From assembly GCA_003702525.1 (NCBI GenBank), contig REGJ01000008.1, forward strand, positions 1 to 41,470: a stretch of DNA of 41,470 nt, written 5' to 3'. The position numbers were made by a program, and so were the translations under genes. Source of the DNA: Candidatus Nitrosopumilus sp. (lineage in GTDB: Archaea > Thermoproteota > Nitrososphaeria > Nitrososphaerales > Nitrosopumilaceae). A model generated the notes under the pieces. That model saw only the letters and a list, made by a program, of their open reading frames with translations. It was not told where the DNA came from and made no database searches. The first letter of the stretch is position 1. Each line of letters starts with the position of its first letter. Shown here piece after piece: positions 1 to 8,772 of the stretch.

Positions 1-2
1 CT

Positions 3-1172
3 GATGAATTTAAAATTCAAGGTTATCATCCTTGGGCTGATCCTGATATTGTTGCAGTAGAAAAAGCAATTGATATGTTACTTCATTCTCAAAAACCTGT
101 TATCTTAGCTGGTGGTGGAACAATCATTTCATCAGCTTTTGCTGAATTACAAGCTGTTGCTGAAGCATTAATGCTTCCTGTAGTAACTACCTTCAAAGGA
201 AAAGGTGCATTCCCTGAAAACCATCCTTTGTCATTAGGTCCTATTGGAATGCATGGGCATGCAGAAGCAAATAGAATCATGTCTGAGGCTGATTGTGTTT
301 TAGCAATAGGAACTAGATTCTCTGATAGGTCTGTTGGAACTTTTGAAGAATTTGAGAGAGGTCTTAAGATTATTCATATGGATGTTGATCCTGCTGAGAT
401 TGGCAAAAACCAAACCGCACAACTTGCAGTAGTTGGTGATGTACAGATGAATCTCAGAATCATGGTAAAATTACTTTTGCAAAAAGCAATCAAAAAGACT
501 GAAGAGACTCCATGGGTAAAACATGTTAAAGAAACCAAAGCCTATTGGCAAGAAAATTTAAAACTTCATCCAGGTGAAATGGGTGCAGCTAAAATTTTAC
601 GTAAACTTCGAGAGATATTACCTAAAGAATCAATCATTACAACTGAAGTAGGACAACATCAGATGTGGGCATCACTATTTTATGATGTAATCCAACCTGG
701 AACTTTCTTTAGCTCTACTGGACTTGGTACTATGGGTTGGGGATTCCCAGCTTCAATTGGTGCCAAAGTTGCAAAACCTGACGTTCCTGTTGTAGATATT
801 GCAGGTGATGGAAGTTTTGCAATGACTGAAAACTCTCTTGCAACTGCAGTGTTAGAAGATATTCCAGTAATTGTATTTGTATTAAACAACTTTACCTTGG
901 GAATGGTAGCTCAATGGCAAAGAACATTCTATGATAGAAGAATGATTGGTGTAGACCAAGGAAAATACTGTCCTGATTATGTTAAACTTGCAGAATCTTA
1001 CGGTGCACAAGGAATACGTGCACAATCAATGGATGAACTTGACAAAGCAATCAGAGATGCATTGAGCAGTGATGTTGCAACAGTAATTGACATTCCAATT
1101 GATCCTGAAGAAGACGTATTGCCATTTGTTGCACCTGGAACTTCGCTTAAGGATATGATCTTACCATCATAG
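3..1172 (+). CDS. ilvB: Acetolactate synthase large subunit (5' truncated by window edge)
   Basis: This ThDP enzyme condenses two pyruvates to acetolactate (or pyruvate and 2-oxobutyrate), the first common step of valine, leucine and isoleucine synthesis. The reading frame is open from base 3, so the N-terminal pyrimidine-binding domain lies outside the window. The visible part has the central domain (LAGGGTI near base 108, IGTRFSDR near 306) and the C-terminal ThDP-binding domain, with GDGSF at about 804-818 followed by the paired Asn of the metal/pyrophosphate motif near 886. The stop lies 9 bases before ilvN, consistent with one operon. Related ThDP decarboxylases are possible in principle, but the adjacent regulatory subunit makes acetolactate synthase very likely. 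Confidence 0.95.
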   Translation, partial: DEFKIQGYHPWADPDIVAVEKAIDMLLHSQKPVILAGGGTIISSAFAELQAVAEALMLPVVTTFKGKGAFPENHPLSLGPIGMHGHAEANRIMSEADCVLAIGTRFSDRSVGTFEEFERGLKIIHMDVDPAEIGKNQTAQLAVVGDVQMNLRIMVKLLLQKAIKKTEETPWVKHVKETKAYWQENLKLHPGEMGAAKILRKLREILPKESIITTEVGQHQMWASLFYDVIQPGTFFSSTGLGTMGWGFPASIGAKVAKPDVPVVDIAGDGSFAMTENSLATAVLEDIPVIVFVLNNFTLGMVAQWQRTFYDRRMIGVDQGKYCPDYVKLAESYGAQGIRAQSMDELDKAIRDALSSDVATVIDIPIDPEEDVLPFVAPGTSLKDMILPS

Positions 1173-1181
1173 TGATTAATC

Positions 1182-1667
1182 ATGTGGGCAATTCTTTCTA
1201 TCTTAGTTGAAAACAAACCTGGAATCTTATTCAAGGTAACACACCTCTTTCGTGCAAGAGATTTCAATATTGACAGCATATCTGTAGGTGTAACTGAAAA
1301 TCCTGAATATTCCAAAATGACAATTACTACTTTTGGTGATGAAAGGCAGATAGACCAAATTGTAAAGCAACTTGATAAAATGATTGATACTGTAAGAGTA
1401 GAGCGTTTAGATGAGCACAAAACCGTCTACAGAGAACTTAGTATTTTTAAGATTAAACTAAGTAATGCTAATGATAGTATGGAGGTAAACAAATTGGCTA
1501 ATGCATATGGCGGAAAGGTACATGATGTCAAAAAGGACTCTATCATGGTAGAATTATCTGCAACCCCTGATCAAATTAAAGCATTTGAAGAATTAGCAAA
1601 ACCCTTTGGAATTATTGATGTTGCAAGAACTGGAGTTGCCGCCTTACAAAGGAGTGGCGCTGAATGA
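1182..1667 (+). CDS. ilvN: Acetolactate synthase small (regulatory) subunit
   Basis: A 161-residue regulatory subunit that in this family binds branched-chain amino acids and modulates IlvB. An ACT domain occupies about residues 2-75 and begins with the usual pattern WAILSILVENKPGILFKV; the second half matches the C-terminal domain of IlvN/IlvH proteins. The length is typical. It starts 9 bases after ilvB, and its stop overlaps the leuA start (ATGA at 1664-1667), so translation of the two is probably coupled. Confidence 0.95.
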   Translation: MWAILSILVENKPGILFKVTHLFRARDFNIDSISVGVTENPEYSKMTITTFGDERQIDQIVKQLDKMIDTVRVERLDEHKTVYRELSIFKIKLSNANDSMEVNKLANAYGGKVHDVKKDSIMVELSATPDQIKAFEELAKPFGIIDVARTGVAALQRSGAE

Positions 1668-3178
1668 AAGTTAGGATATTTGATACAACATTAAGAGATG
1701 GAGAACAAACAATCGGTGTCTCTTTATCTCCAGAACAAAAATTATCCATTGCAAAAAAACTTGATGAGTTAGGAGTAGATGCAATAGAAGCAGGTTTTCC
1801 TGTAATTTCTGATGGTGAATTAAAAGCAGTAAAGATGATTACTTCTGAAGGATTATCTTGTGAGATTGCTGGATTAACAAGAACCATCAAAAAAGATATT
1901 GACGCTGCAGTTGATGCAGGATTAAATTATGTACATACATTCATTGCAACTTCTGATATTCACTTGGAACATAAACTTCAGATGACTAGAGAGCAAGCAC
2001 TTGAAAAAGCAATTGAAGCAGTTGAATATGGAAAATCTCGAGGTCTTCAAGTAGAATTCTCTGCTGAGGATGCATCAAGAACTGATAGAGAATTTTTGAA
2101 AAAAGTATTTGGTGAAGTTGCAAAAGCAGGTGCTGATAGAGTAAACATTCCTGACACTGTTGGATATTCTACTCCTGAATACATGGCACAAATTACAAAA
2201 GACACAATCGAAGCTACAAAACTTCCCGTTAGTGTTCATTGTCATAATGACTTTGGATTGGCAGTTGCAAATTCTTTATCTGGAATTCATGCAGGTGCTG
2301 CATGTGCTCATGTCACAATTAACGGAATTGGTGAGAGGGCTGGTAATGCTTCTTTAGAAGAACTCTCTATGGCCCTCAAATGCTTACCATATGACCAAAA
2401 ATACGAGACCAATATCAAATCAGAGTTAATTTATGATGTATCTAGATTCATCTCAAAAACTGTGGGCATAATTGTTCAGCCTAACAAGGCAATTGTTGGT
2501 GCAAATGCATTTGGTCACGAATCTGGAATTCACACTCATGGTGTATTGAATAATCCACTTACCTACGAGCCAATCAGTCCTGAACTTGTTGGAAGAAAAA
2601 GATGGCTTCAAGTTGGAAAACATGCAGGTGTTCATGGAATGAATGCAATGTTGGCTGAGTATGGTGTAAAACCAAATGAAGAACAATCAAAACAAATCTT
2701 AGACAAAGTCAAAGTAATTGGTGATCAAGGAAAACAACTTACTGATGTAGAATTACTTTCTATTGCCAGTGAAGTTATGGGTGAAAAAGATCTTAAACGA
2801 ATTGTACAATTAACTGGTTTTTCAGTATCTACAGGAATTGGAACTATGCCATATGCATTTGTTAAATTAAACGTAGATGGTCAAGATCATGTTGGAACTG
2901 ATTATGGTGTTGGTCCAGTCGATGCTGCACTCAATGCAATCCAAAAAGTTACTGGAAAACTCTCTGAAATTAGAATCAAAGATTATGGATTAGCATCTAT
3001 TTCTGGTGGTTCTGGTGCATTATGTGAGGTTACAGTAAAAGTTGAGGATGCATTAGGAAACAAAGTTTCAGCAAAATCAGTTGGTGAAGACATTGTTACT
3101 ACTTCAGTTAAAGCAGTCATTGATGCTATTAATAGAATAATGCTCAAAAAATTACTTCAGGAAAAACAGATAAGTTAA
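1664..3178 (+). CDS. leuA: 2-isopropylmalate synthase
   Basis: Condenses acetyl-CoA with 2-oxoisovalerate in the first step specific to leucine. The TIM-barrel HMGL-like domain covers about residues 1-270, with DTTLRDGEQ at 7-15 and the metal-binding HCHND at 192-196. A linker and a C-terminal LeuA dimer/regulatory domain follow (from about residue 380, with glycine-rich ISGGSGA). The 504 residues suit a synthase carrying the allosteric domain. Homologues also include citramalate and homocitrate synthases, which sequence alone separates poorly; position between ilvN and leuB favours the leucine pathway. The start overlaps the ilvN stop by 4 bases. Confidence 0.88.
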   Translation: MKVRIFDTTLRDGEQTIGVSLSPEQKLSIAKKLDELGVDAIEAGFPVISDGELKAVKMITSEGLSCEIAGLTRTIKKDIDAAVDAGLNYVHTFIATSDIHLEHKLQMTREQALEKAIEAVEYGKSRGLQVEFSAEDASRTDREFLKKVFGEVAKAGADRVNIPDTVGYSTPEYMAQITKDTIEATKLPVSVHCHNDFGLAVANSLSGIHAGAACAHVTINGIGERAGNASLEELSMALKCLPYDQKYETNIKSELIYDVSRFISKTVGIIVQPNKAIVGANAFGHESGIHTHGVLNNPLTYEPISPELVGRKRWLQVGKHAGVHGMNAMLAEYGVKPNEEQSKQILDKVKVIGDQGKQLTDVELLSIASEVMGEKDLKRIVQLTGFSVSTGIGTMPYAFVKLNVDGQDHVGTDYGVGPVDAALNAIQKVTGKLSEIRIKDYGLASISGGSGALCEVTVKVEDALGNKVSAKSVGEDIVTTSVKAVIDAINRIMLKKLLQEKQIS

Positions 3179-3204
3179 TCTCAAAACTCTGATAAAGTGA
3201 TTCT

Positions 3205-4218
3205 ATGTACAAAATCTCCTTAATTACTGGTGATGGAATTGGTCCTGAATTATCAGAATCTGCAATTTCAGTACTTAACACAATTAATGACAAACTTGAT
3301 TTGAAATTTGATATTACAAAATTATCTGCTGGTGATCATGCATTAGAGAATACTGGAAAAGCACTTCCTGATGAAACTGTTGAAGCAATAAAACAATCTG
3401 ACGCCTGTATGAAGGCCCCCGTTGGAGAAAGTGCTGCTGATGTGATTGTGGTTTTGAGACGAATGCTTGATCTTTATGCCAACATCCGACCTGCAAAATC
3501 ATACCCACACATGCCTGCATTACGTGATGATATTGATATGGTAATTGTTAGAGAAAACACTGAGGATCTTTACACTGGAAAAGAATTCAGTTTGGGTGAT
3601 TCAGCAGTAGCATTGAGAATAATCTCTGAAAATGCGTCAAAGAGAATTGCAAAATATGCATTTGAATCTGCAAAACAGAGAAATTTAAAGAAAAAGGTAA
3701 CTTGTGTTCATAAATCAAATGTAATGCGAGTAACTGATGGATTATTTGCAAAAGCATGTACTGAAGTATCAAAAAATTACCCTGATATCAAATTCGAACA
3801 AATGTATGTTGATGCATGTGCAATGAACTTAATTCGTCAACCTCAGGAATTTGATGTTGTAGTTACTACTAATCTATTTGGAGATATTTTATCTGATGAA
3901 TCCTCACAAGTAGTTGGTGGATTGGGAATGGCTCCAGCTGCCAATATTGGTGATAACTTTGCATTGTTTGAACCAGTTCATGGTGCTGCATTTGATATTG
4001 CGGGACAAAACATTGCAAATCCTTCCTCATTCTTACTATCAATTAAAATGATGCTTGATTGGCTTGGAACGAAACATAATGATTCAAAATGTTTTGAAGT
4101 TGGCCAAAAATTGGAATCTACAATCTTTGATTTGGTAAAGACTGGAGTAAAAACAAAAGATATTGGTGGAGATAAAACCACTTCTGAATTTACAAAACAA
4201 ATTACTGATAATCTCTAA
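3205..4218 (+). CDS. leuB: 3-isopropylmalate dehydrogenase, archaeal type
   Basis: NAD-dependent oxidative decarboxylase of 337 residues. It opens with the family signature ITGDGIGPEL. The substrate-loop region contains LRRMLDLYANIRP and later VRENTEDLYTG. The latter is the form seen in isocitrate and homoisocitrate dehydrogenases and also in Sulfolobus-type isopropylmalate dehydrogenase, rather than the bacterial ELTGG form. The metal-binding segment GDILSDESSQ and NAD-loop EPVHGAAFDIAG are present. The location 26 bases after leuA supports leucine biosynthesis. Isopropylmalate isomerase subunits are not in this window. The stop overlaps the convergent minus-strand gene by 4 bases. Confidence 0.85.
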   Translation: MYKISLITGDGIGPELSESAISVLNTINDKLDLKFDITKLSAGDHALENTGKALPDETVEAIKQSDACMKAPVGESAADVIVVLRRMLDLYANIRPAKSYPHMPALRDDIDMVIVRENTEDLYTGKEFSLGDSAVALRIISENASKRIAKYAFESAKQRNLKKKVTCVHKSNVMRVTDGLFAKACTEVSKNYPDIKFEQMYVDACAMNLIRQPQEFDVVVTTNLFGDILSDESSQVVGGLGMAPAANIGDNFALFEPVHGAAFDIAGQNIANPSSFLLSIKMMLDWLGTKHNDSKCFEVGQKLESTIFDLVKTGVKTKDIGGDKTTSEFTKQITDNL

Positions 4219-4577
4219 CCCTTTCTTTTCTTAACATCTGATTTTGGTGGATTCAATGACCAAAAGAACATGGCCAAACATACTGGAATCAAAATCAGAA
4301 CTGCTGCAACAACTGAGATAATGTAAAAGCCTCCCTCTAATCCGGGCATAAATGGACCTGGAAACACTGCATAAAACCACAAAACTCCTATAAACACGAA
4401 AACAAGCCTATTTTTTCTTACAAGTTGTTTTACTGATAATTTTCTTTTTTGGATGTAGCACTCTTTACAACGTGTTCTGTCATCTACCGTACATGATGTA
4501 CAACAATTTTTCTCGCAAAAGTAACAAACTCTGTCTCCAAAACTTGATCCACAAAAATCACATTTGTACACTACCAT
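4215..4577 (-). CDS. Small membrane protein with N-terminal Cys-rich zinc-binding region
   Basis: A 120-residue protein of unknown function. Residues 6-40 hold CDFC, CYFC, CCTSC and CKEC pairs, in a spacing like a B-box or double zinc ribbon. Two hydrophobic segments follow (about 57-72 and 82-105), then a lysine-rich tail. The layout suggests a zinc domain on a small integral membrane protein. It converges on leuB with a 4-base overlap and diverges from the tiny CxxC protein at 4651. I do not recognise a named family. Confidence 0.7.
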   Translation of the reverse strand: MVVYKCDFCGSSFGDRVCYFCEKNCCTSCTVDDRTRCKECYIQKRKLSVKQLVRKNRLVFVFIGVLWFYAVFPGPFMPGLEGGFYIISVVAAVLILIPVCLAMFFWSLNPPKSDVKKRKG

Positions 4578-4650
4578 AGATCAATTTCTTTGGATTTATC
4601 TCTTTTTCAAATTCCCAATTTTTATTAATCAGATTTTTCATGAATCCTTA

Positions 4651-4782
4651 ATGGCAAAATGTTGTATCTGTAAACTTGTTGAAGGTACTCTCAAAATTAA
4701 AGAAGGCAACCCAAAATACAAAGGAAAACCTATCTGCAAAGAATGCCAGGGTTATCGTAAACTATTGTTAGAAACAAAATAA
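4651..4782 (+). CDS. 43-residue CxxC zinc-binding protein
   Basis: Encodes 43 residues starting MAKCCICKLVEG, with two cysteine pairs (CCIC at 4-7 and CKEC near 33), the shape of a one-site zinc ribbon. A T-rich TATA-like element (about 4617-4626) is centred some 28 bases before this ATG, matching a leaderless archaeal transcript. The frame can be extended to 4564, but that would add a non-homologous hydrophobic leader overlapping the divergent gene, so the internal ATG is preferred. Function unknown. Confidence 0.65.
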   Translation: MAKCCICKLVEGTLKIKEGNPKYKGKPICKECQGYRKLLLETK

Positions 4783-4783
4783 T

Positions 4784-5029
4784 CTATTCTGATTTTGGCT
4801 TGTTCTTTTCTGCCCATTCTTCATACATTTTGATTAGTTCATCTACATCTTTCCCGTCTTCAGAATATGTTACAATCACTCCAAAATTTCCTTTCTTATC
4901 GTGACCTCTGGCAAAATATCCCCAAAAAGAATCTGGCAGTTTTTGAAAACTACTTGAATCATGTGAAACTCCAATCAAATTATTCCCTATGACTTCAACA
5001 ACTTTTTTTGCGTCTTCTTGTTTTATCAT
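4784..5029 (-). CDS. Conserved-looking hypothetical protein, 81 aa
   Basis: Small soluble acidic protein with no recognised domain. It contains FWGYFARGHDKKGNFGVIV and an acidic helical C terminus ending in a lysine-rich tail. It sits 38 bases after the aspS stop on the same strand and may be cotranscribed with it. It converges with the small zinc protein at 4651-4782. No signal peptide or membrane segment is visible. Confidence 0.55.
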   Translation of the reverse strand: MIKQEDAKKVVEVIGNNLIGVSHDSSSFQKLPDSFWGYFARGHDKKGNFGVIVTYSEDGKDVDELIKMYEEWAEKNKPKSE

Positions 5030-5067
5030 AAACTAGTGTAATTTTATTACAATAAAAATCTGAATGA

Positions 5068-6354
5068 CTATGGACTTAGTCTGTCAGGATCTCTTGGATA
5101 TAGTACCACTTCACGAACATTGTCAATCCCAATTAACGTGGTCATCAATCTATCTAATCCCATTCCCCATCCTGAATGTGGAGGCATTCCCCAATCAAAT
5201 GCTTTAAGATGGTCTGTAAATTGTGCAGGATCTAAATCTTGTTCTTTTAGTCTAGCCTTTAGCATCTCTGGATTGTGAAGTCTAGTTCCACCTGAAGATA
5301 ATTCTAGATATCCATACTGTAAGTCAAATGAGCGTGATAATTCTGGGTCTTCATCTTTCTCTCTAATGTAAAATGGTTTTAGTTTCATAGGCCAGTCTGT
5401 CAAAAAGAAAAATCCTGGATGGTTGTCTCCAATGATTCTAAGGTGAGAATCAAGCAAATCATCCCCAAATTCTATCTTTTCACCTGCACTCTTTAGTTCA
5501 TCAATACATTGATTGTATGTAACTTTCTCAAATGGTGATTTTGGAACCTCTATTGTGTGTCCAATTACTTCTTGTTCCTTTTTACAATTTTCTGCTGTAA
5601 ACTTGTACACATCCATTACTAGTGACTCTAAAACATCCATGACATCATTGTAATCCATGAATGCAGCTTCAATATCGATACTGGTAAACTCACTAAGATG
5701 TCTTCCTGTGTGAGAGTTTTCTGCTCTGTAAAAATTTGAAATTTCAAATACTCTTTCTAACCCAATTGTCATTTGCTCTTTGTATAGTTGTGGACTTTGT
5801 GCCAAGTATGCTTTCTTTCCAAAATATTCTAATGAAAAGAGATTTGCTCCTCCTTCACTTGCACTACCAATAATTTTTGGAGTGGTAATTTCTATGAATT
5901 TTTTCTCTGCTAGTGTTTTTCTTAATGATTGTAAAACATGGTGTCTTAATTTGAAAATAGATGCTGTTTTTTGATTTCTCATGTCTAGTGCACGATGATT
6001 TAGTCTTGTGTCTATGTTGCTTTCTACTCTTCCAATAGGATCAACTGGTAATGGATGAATTGCTTTTCCTAACACATCAATTTCTTCAGCTTTAATTTCA
6101 AATGCAAAGTCTCTTGCTTTGGTCTCTTGTACAATCCCTTTTACACTCACCACACTCTGACGATTAATTTCCCCTAGATTGTCATTTAATTCACCTTTTA
6201 CAATAACTTGAGAAATTCCAGATACATCACGTAATGTGATAAATGACATTTTTCCTAATTTTCTTAAATCTTCAATCCATCCACCTAAAACAACTTCTTT
6301 TCCAATTAGTTCTGATGTAAGTTCTGAAATATCGTGAGTTTTTACAAAGACCAT
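5068..6354 (-). CDS. aspS: Aspartyl-tRNA synthetase (archaeal type)
   Basis: Class II synthetase charging tRNA with aspartate; 428 residues, typical of the archaeal/eukaryotic AspRS group. The N-terminal OB-fold anticodon-binding domain spans about residues 15-100. The catalytic core follows, with motif 2 containing FRAENSHTGRHLSEF and motif 3 ending GWGMGLDRL near the C terminus. Whether it also charges tRNA-Asn is not decided by what I can see. Its ATG overlaps the stop of the upstream NusA/KH-like gene by one base (TAATG), indicating a tightly coupled two-gene operon. Confidence 0.95.
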   Translation of the reverse strand: MVFVKTHDISELTSELIGKEVVLGGWIEDLRKLGKMSFITLRDVSGISQVIVKGELNDNLGEINRQSVVSVKGIVQETKARDFAFEIKAEEIDVLGKAIHPLPVDPIGRVESNIDTRLNHRALDMRNQKTASIFKLRHHVLQSLRKTLAEKKFIEITTPKIIGSASEGGANLFSLEYFGKKAYLAQSPQLYKEQMTIGLERVFEISNFYRAENSHTGRHLSEFTSIDIEAAFMDYNDVMDVLESLVMDVYKFTAENCKKEQEVIGHTIEVPKSPFEKVTYNQCIDELKSAGEKIEFGDDLLDSHLRIIGDNHPGFFFLTDWPMKLKPFYIREKDEDPELSRSFDLQYGYLELSSGGTRLHNPEMLKARLKEQDLDPAQFTDHLKAFDWGMPPHSGWGMGLDRLMTTLIGIDNVREVVLYPRDPDRLSP

Positions 6355-6872
6355 TATTTTCTACCTTTATCCTCAAATTCTATCTCAATGTCAAGGTTTC
6401 GGGCATTTTTTACAATCTCGACTACTTTTTCAGTATCGATTGGGAATTTAGGCGTCCATTTGCCTGATACCACTGCTTTTGTTTTCTGAACTCCTCCTGG
6501 TGCCCAAACTGAGTTAATTGAAAGAATTTTGGTCGGAAAGAACAGATCTTCAATGAATTTCTTGTCTGTTTCATCTGCTTCTACAAGCCAAATTTTGCCT
6601 TTGAATTGATCTTGGAGCAGTCTGTATAGTGTTCTACTTTGTCTAATAATCATGATATCGTTTTTTGCCAAAGATAGTACCAAATTCCCTTGAAACTCTT
6701 TGCATGAATATAGCGTAAAATTTTCAATTTCATTATTTGTTTTTGCAACTTTAGCTAAAATTATTGATGCATCGACATCTGCTTGTGTTAATTCCCCTGA
6801 TTCAACTTTACCTTCACATTGTGGACATAGTATTGCATTTTTTGCATCAAAGCCACATATTGGTAATTTCAT
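6354..6872 (-). CDS. NusA-like/KH-related protein with N-terminal Cys motif
   Basis: A 172-residue archaeal protein. The first 20 residues contain C6, C17 and C20 (CPQC), a possible partial zinc site. The rest resembles archaeal proteins annotated as NusA-like transcription factors with a degenerate KH fold, including a WAPGG segment near residue 123 in a position where NusA-type KH domains have a loop. No classical GxxG KH loop is seen. It is directly coupled to aspS, suggesting a role in RNA metabolism or translation. The family name is from memory and is the uncertain part; the gene itself is solid. Confidence 0.7.
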   Translation of the reverse strand: MKLPICGFDAKNAILCPQCEGKVESGELTQADVDASIILAKVAKTNNEIENFTLYSCKEFQGNLVLSLAKNDIMIIRQSRTLYRLLQDQFKGKIWLVEADETDKKFIEDLFFPTKILSINSVWAPGGVQKTKAVVSGKWTPKFPIDTEKVVEIVKNARNLDIEIEFEDKGRK

Positions 6873-6901
6873 TTGAATCGCTTTTTACATTCTGACAGAG
6901 T

Positions 6902-6910
6902 TGTTTATAT
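6902..6910 (+). promoter_or_regulatory. TATA box for the ABC ATPase gene
   Basis: TTTATAT at 6904-6910 would place transcription start near 6933, leaving a leader of about 20 bases before the ATG at 6954. There is no competing upstream in-frame start: an ATG just before it is followed at once by TAA. Confidence 0.5.
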
Positions 6911-6953
6911 CCCTTAGTGCAAAACAAAAATTCTAGTTTGGATGTAACAAATT

Positions 6954-7889
6954 ATGGGATTCCTAGTTGTTGACGGATTAACCTCTAGATATGATTCTTC
7001 CAATGGTCCTGTGTATGCTGTAGATGATGTAGATTTTTCTCTTGATGATGGGGAATCCATAGGAATTGCAGGTGAGAGTGCATGTGGAAAAAGTACTCTG
7101 GGATTGTCGATTATTCGAATGCTTTCTGGAGGAAAAACACAAGGTAAGATTGTCTTTAATGATGAATCCATTTTAGATGTTGATGAAACTGAATTTAATG
7201 AAAATTACCGATGGAAGAAAATTTCTATGGTATTTCAAGGTGCAATGAACTCACTTGATCCTGTTTTTACAATTAATGAGCAATTTCTTGAGATTCTAAA
7301 ACAACATAATTTTGAAGGTGATTCAAAACAAGTAATTTCAGATGCGATGAATTCTGTCAACCTTGATGAAAATGTTCTAAAAAAATATCCTCATGAACTT
7401 AGTGGCGGAATGAAACAAAGAGTTGTAATTGCTATGGCATTATTATTAAAACCAAAATTTGTTATTGCTGATGAGCCTACTACTGCACTTGACGTCTTAA
7501 TTCAGGCTCAAATCATCAACCTTTTGAAATCTCTAAAGAAATCTGGTATGTCATTCATGCTCATCACGCACGATTTAGCAGTATTATCTGAGATTGCTGA
7601 CAAAATTGGCATAATGTATGGTGGACAAATAATTGAATTTGGTTCTTCAGAAGAAATTTACAAAAACCCAAAACACCCATACACTCAAGGACTCTTAAAA
7701 TCAATTCCTACACTGCACGGAAATAAACCAACATACATCAAAGGAATTCCTCCTAGCTTACTTGATGCTCCTACACAATGCAGATTCATTGATAGATGTC
7801 CACTGGTTGTTGAGAAATGCAAACAACTTCCACCTAAATTCAAAACTGAAACTGGTTATGTTAGATGTTGGTTGTATGAAGACCAATAA
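6954..7889 (+). CDS. ABC transporter ATPase, oligopeptide/dipeptide type (DppD/OppD-like)
   Basis: A 311-residue nucleotide-binding subunit. Walker A reads GESACGKST (about residues 40-48). Later come the Q-loop (VFQGAMNSLDP), signature LSGGMKQR, Walker B FVIADEPT and the switch His in LITHDL. The C-terminal tail has the oligopeptide/dipeptide extension with clustered cysteines (CRFIDRCPLVVEKC), a feature of DppD/OppD/DppF proteins. No permease, partner ATPase or binding protein is adjacent, so the rest of the transporter must lie elsewhere or the protein works with a distant set. Substrate cannot be inferred beyond the family. Confidence 0.88.
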   Translation: MGFLVVDGLTSRYDSSNGPVYAVDDVDFSLDDGESIGIAGESACGKSTLGLSIIRMLSGGKTQGKIVFNDESILDVDETEFNENYRWKKISMVFQGAMNSLDPVFTINEQFLEILKQHNFEGDSKQVISDAMNSVNLDENVLKKYPHELSGGMKQRVVIAMALLLKPKFVIADEPTTALDVLIQAQIINLLKSLKKSGMSFMLITHDLAVLSEIADKIGIMYGGQIIEFGSSEEIYKNPKHPYTQGLLKSIPTLHGNKPTYIKGIPPSLLDAPTQCRFIDRCPLVVEKCKQLPPKFKTETGYVRCWLYEDQ

Positions 7890-7890
7890 T

Positions 7891-8184
7891 TTATTTTGAT
7901 TTAAGATATTCTTTGTCTATTTTTTCTAAATAAATTTCTTGGATTTGTGTAATTTCTCTTTGTGTTGTATTTTTACAAATCATTTTAGCATATTTTATTA
8001 GGTCGGGATTCTCTTGTGTTTTTTCAAACTCTTCTATTTTCTTAAAAGATTCTTGCTCAAACTTCATTACCTCTCTTAACTCTTTTCCTATTTGTTCAAC
8101 ACTCATTTTTTCATAATCTTTAGAATTTGATTTTCTAAAACTAATATCATCAATTAATTTTTGAATCTCGTCAGGCTCATCCAT
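7891..8184 (-). CDS. Hypothetical helical/coiled-coil protein, 97 aa
   Basis: Short, highly charged protein rich in Glu and Lys, with heptad-like stretches over most of its length and no membrane segment. It ends 2 bases after the convergent ABC ATPase gene. It is the last of three minus-strand small genes (8689 down to 7891). No family recognised. Confidence 0.55.
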   Translation of the reverse strand: MDEPDEIQKLIDDISFRKSNSKDYEKMSVEQIGKELREVMKFEQESFKKIEEFEKTQENPDLIKYAKMICKNTTQREITQIQEIYLEKIDKEYLKSK

Positions 8185-8215
8185 ACTATTACGTGTTCCA
8201 AGTAATACAAAAAAG

Positions 8216-8311
8216 TTAATCTTGATTTTCTTTCTTATGCTCTAAAACATGTTTTAATCCATCTGTCATGTTGAGTGAATCTAAATCAATTTCACAATAT
8301 GGGCACTTCAA
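8216..8311 (-). CDS. Putative 31-residue C2H2 zinc-finger mini-protein (TTG start)
   Basis: Starting from TTG at 8311 the frame reads (M)KCPYCEIDLDSL and continues to an LKHVLEHKK segment, so Cys-x2-Cys is followed 14 residues later by His-x3-His. This is a plausible minimal C2H2 finger. An in-frame TAG lies 6 bases before the TTG, so no longer form exists. It begins 4 bases after the stop of the 124-residue gene and could be read from the same transcript. Small size and a weak start codon keep confidence moderate; several similar mini-fingers occur elsewhere in the window. Confidence 0.42.
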   Translation of the reverse strand: MKCPYCEIDLDSLNMTDGLKHVLEHKKENQD

Positions 8312-8314
8312 CTT

Positions 8315-8689
8315 CTAAGAATATTTCTTTACAATTGGTAGACATGAATCAATAATTCTGAGCATTTCTGATCTGATGACTTTTTTATCAATTGATATCC
8401 AGACCCTTTGCTTTTTGATTGCAAATGATATGGTTTGAACTTTCTTTCGCTCTTCCCATACAAACTCAATTTCACCTAGATTTTTATCAAAAAACCCTTC
8501 CAAATCTGTCTTAATGGCAATATGTGAGAACTGATATTGTGTATTTTTTTCATTCAATAATGGTACTAAATCTTGTCTTCTTTTGTATGCCCGTAATTCA
8601 CCACTTTCCCCTATCACACCTACAAATCTGATGTATGGGCTAATTGATGCTATCTCATCACAAATATCTCTGCAATCTTTTTCTTCCAT
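8315..8689 (-). CDS. Hypothetical protein, 124 aa, possible roadblock-like fold
   Basis: Unknown soluble protein. It resembles a family of small thaumarchaeal proteins of unknown function in having a central GVIGESGELRAYKRR segment, a five-strand-like hydrophobic pattern and a C-terminal helix with a conserved-looking Cys (DSCLPIV). The pattern is reminiscent of roadblock/LC7 or profilin-like sensory folds, but this is inference only. It is probably cotranscribed with the mini-finger and the coiled-coil gene that follow. Confidence 0.6.
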   Translation of the reverse strand: MEEKDCRDICDEIASISPYIRFVGVIGESGELRAYKRRQDLVPLLNEKNTQYQFSHIAIKTDLEGFFDKNLGEIEFVWEERKKVQTISFAIKKQRVWISIDKKVIRSEMLRIIDSCLPIVKKYS

Positions 8690-8772
8690 TTACTGGAGTT
8701 GTAAAAATATGATATTTTAATGATTGTTACATTTTCTGATCTAGTTTTAATTAAATAATACATGAAAACAGT

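Noticed and set aside
4564-4650. N-terminal extension of the 43-residue zinc protein starting at ATG 4564
   Set aside because: It overlaps the divergent gene and is a hydrophobic leader with no conserved feature; a TATA-like element fits the ATG at 4651 instead.
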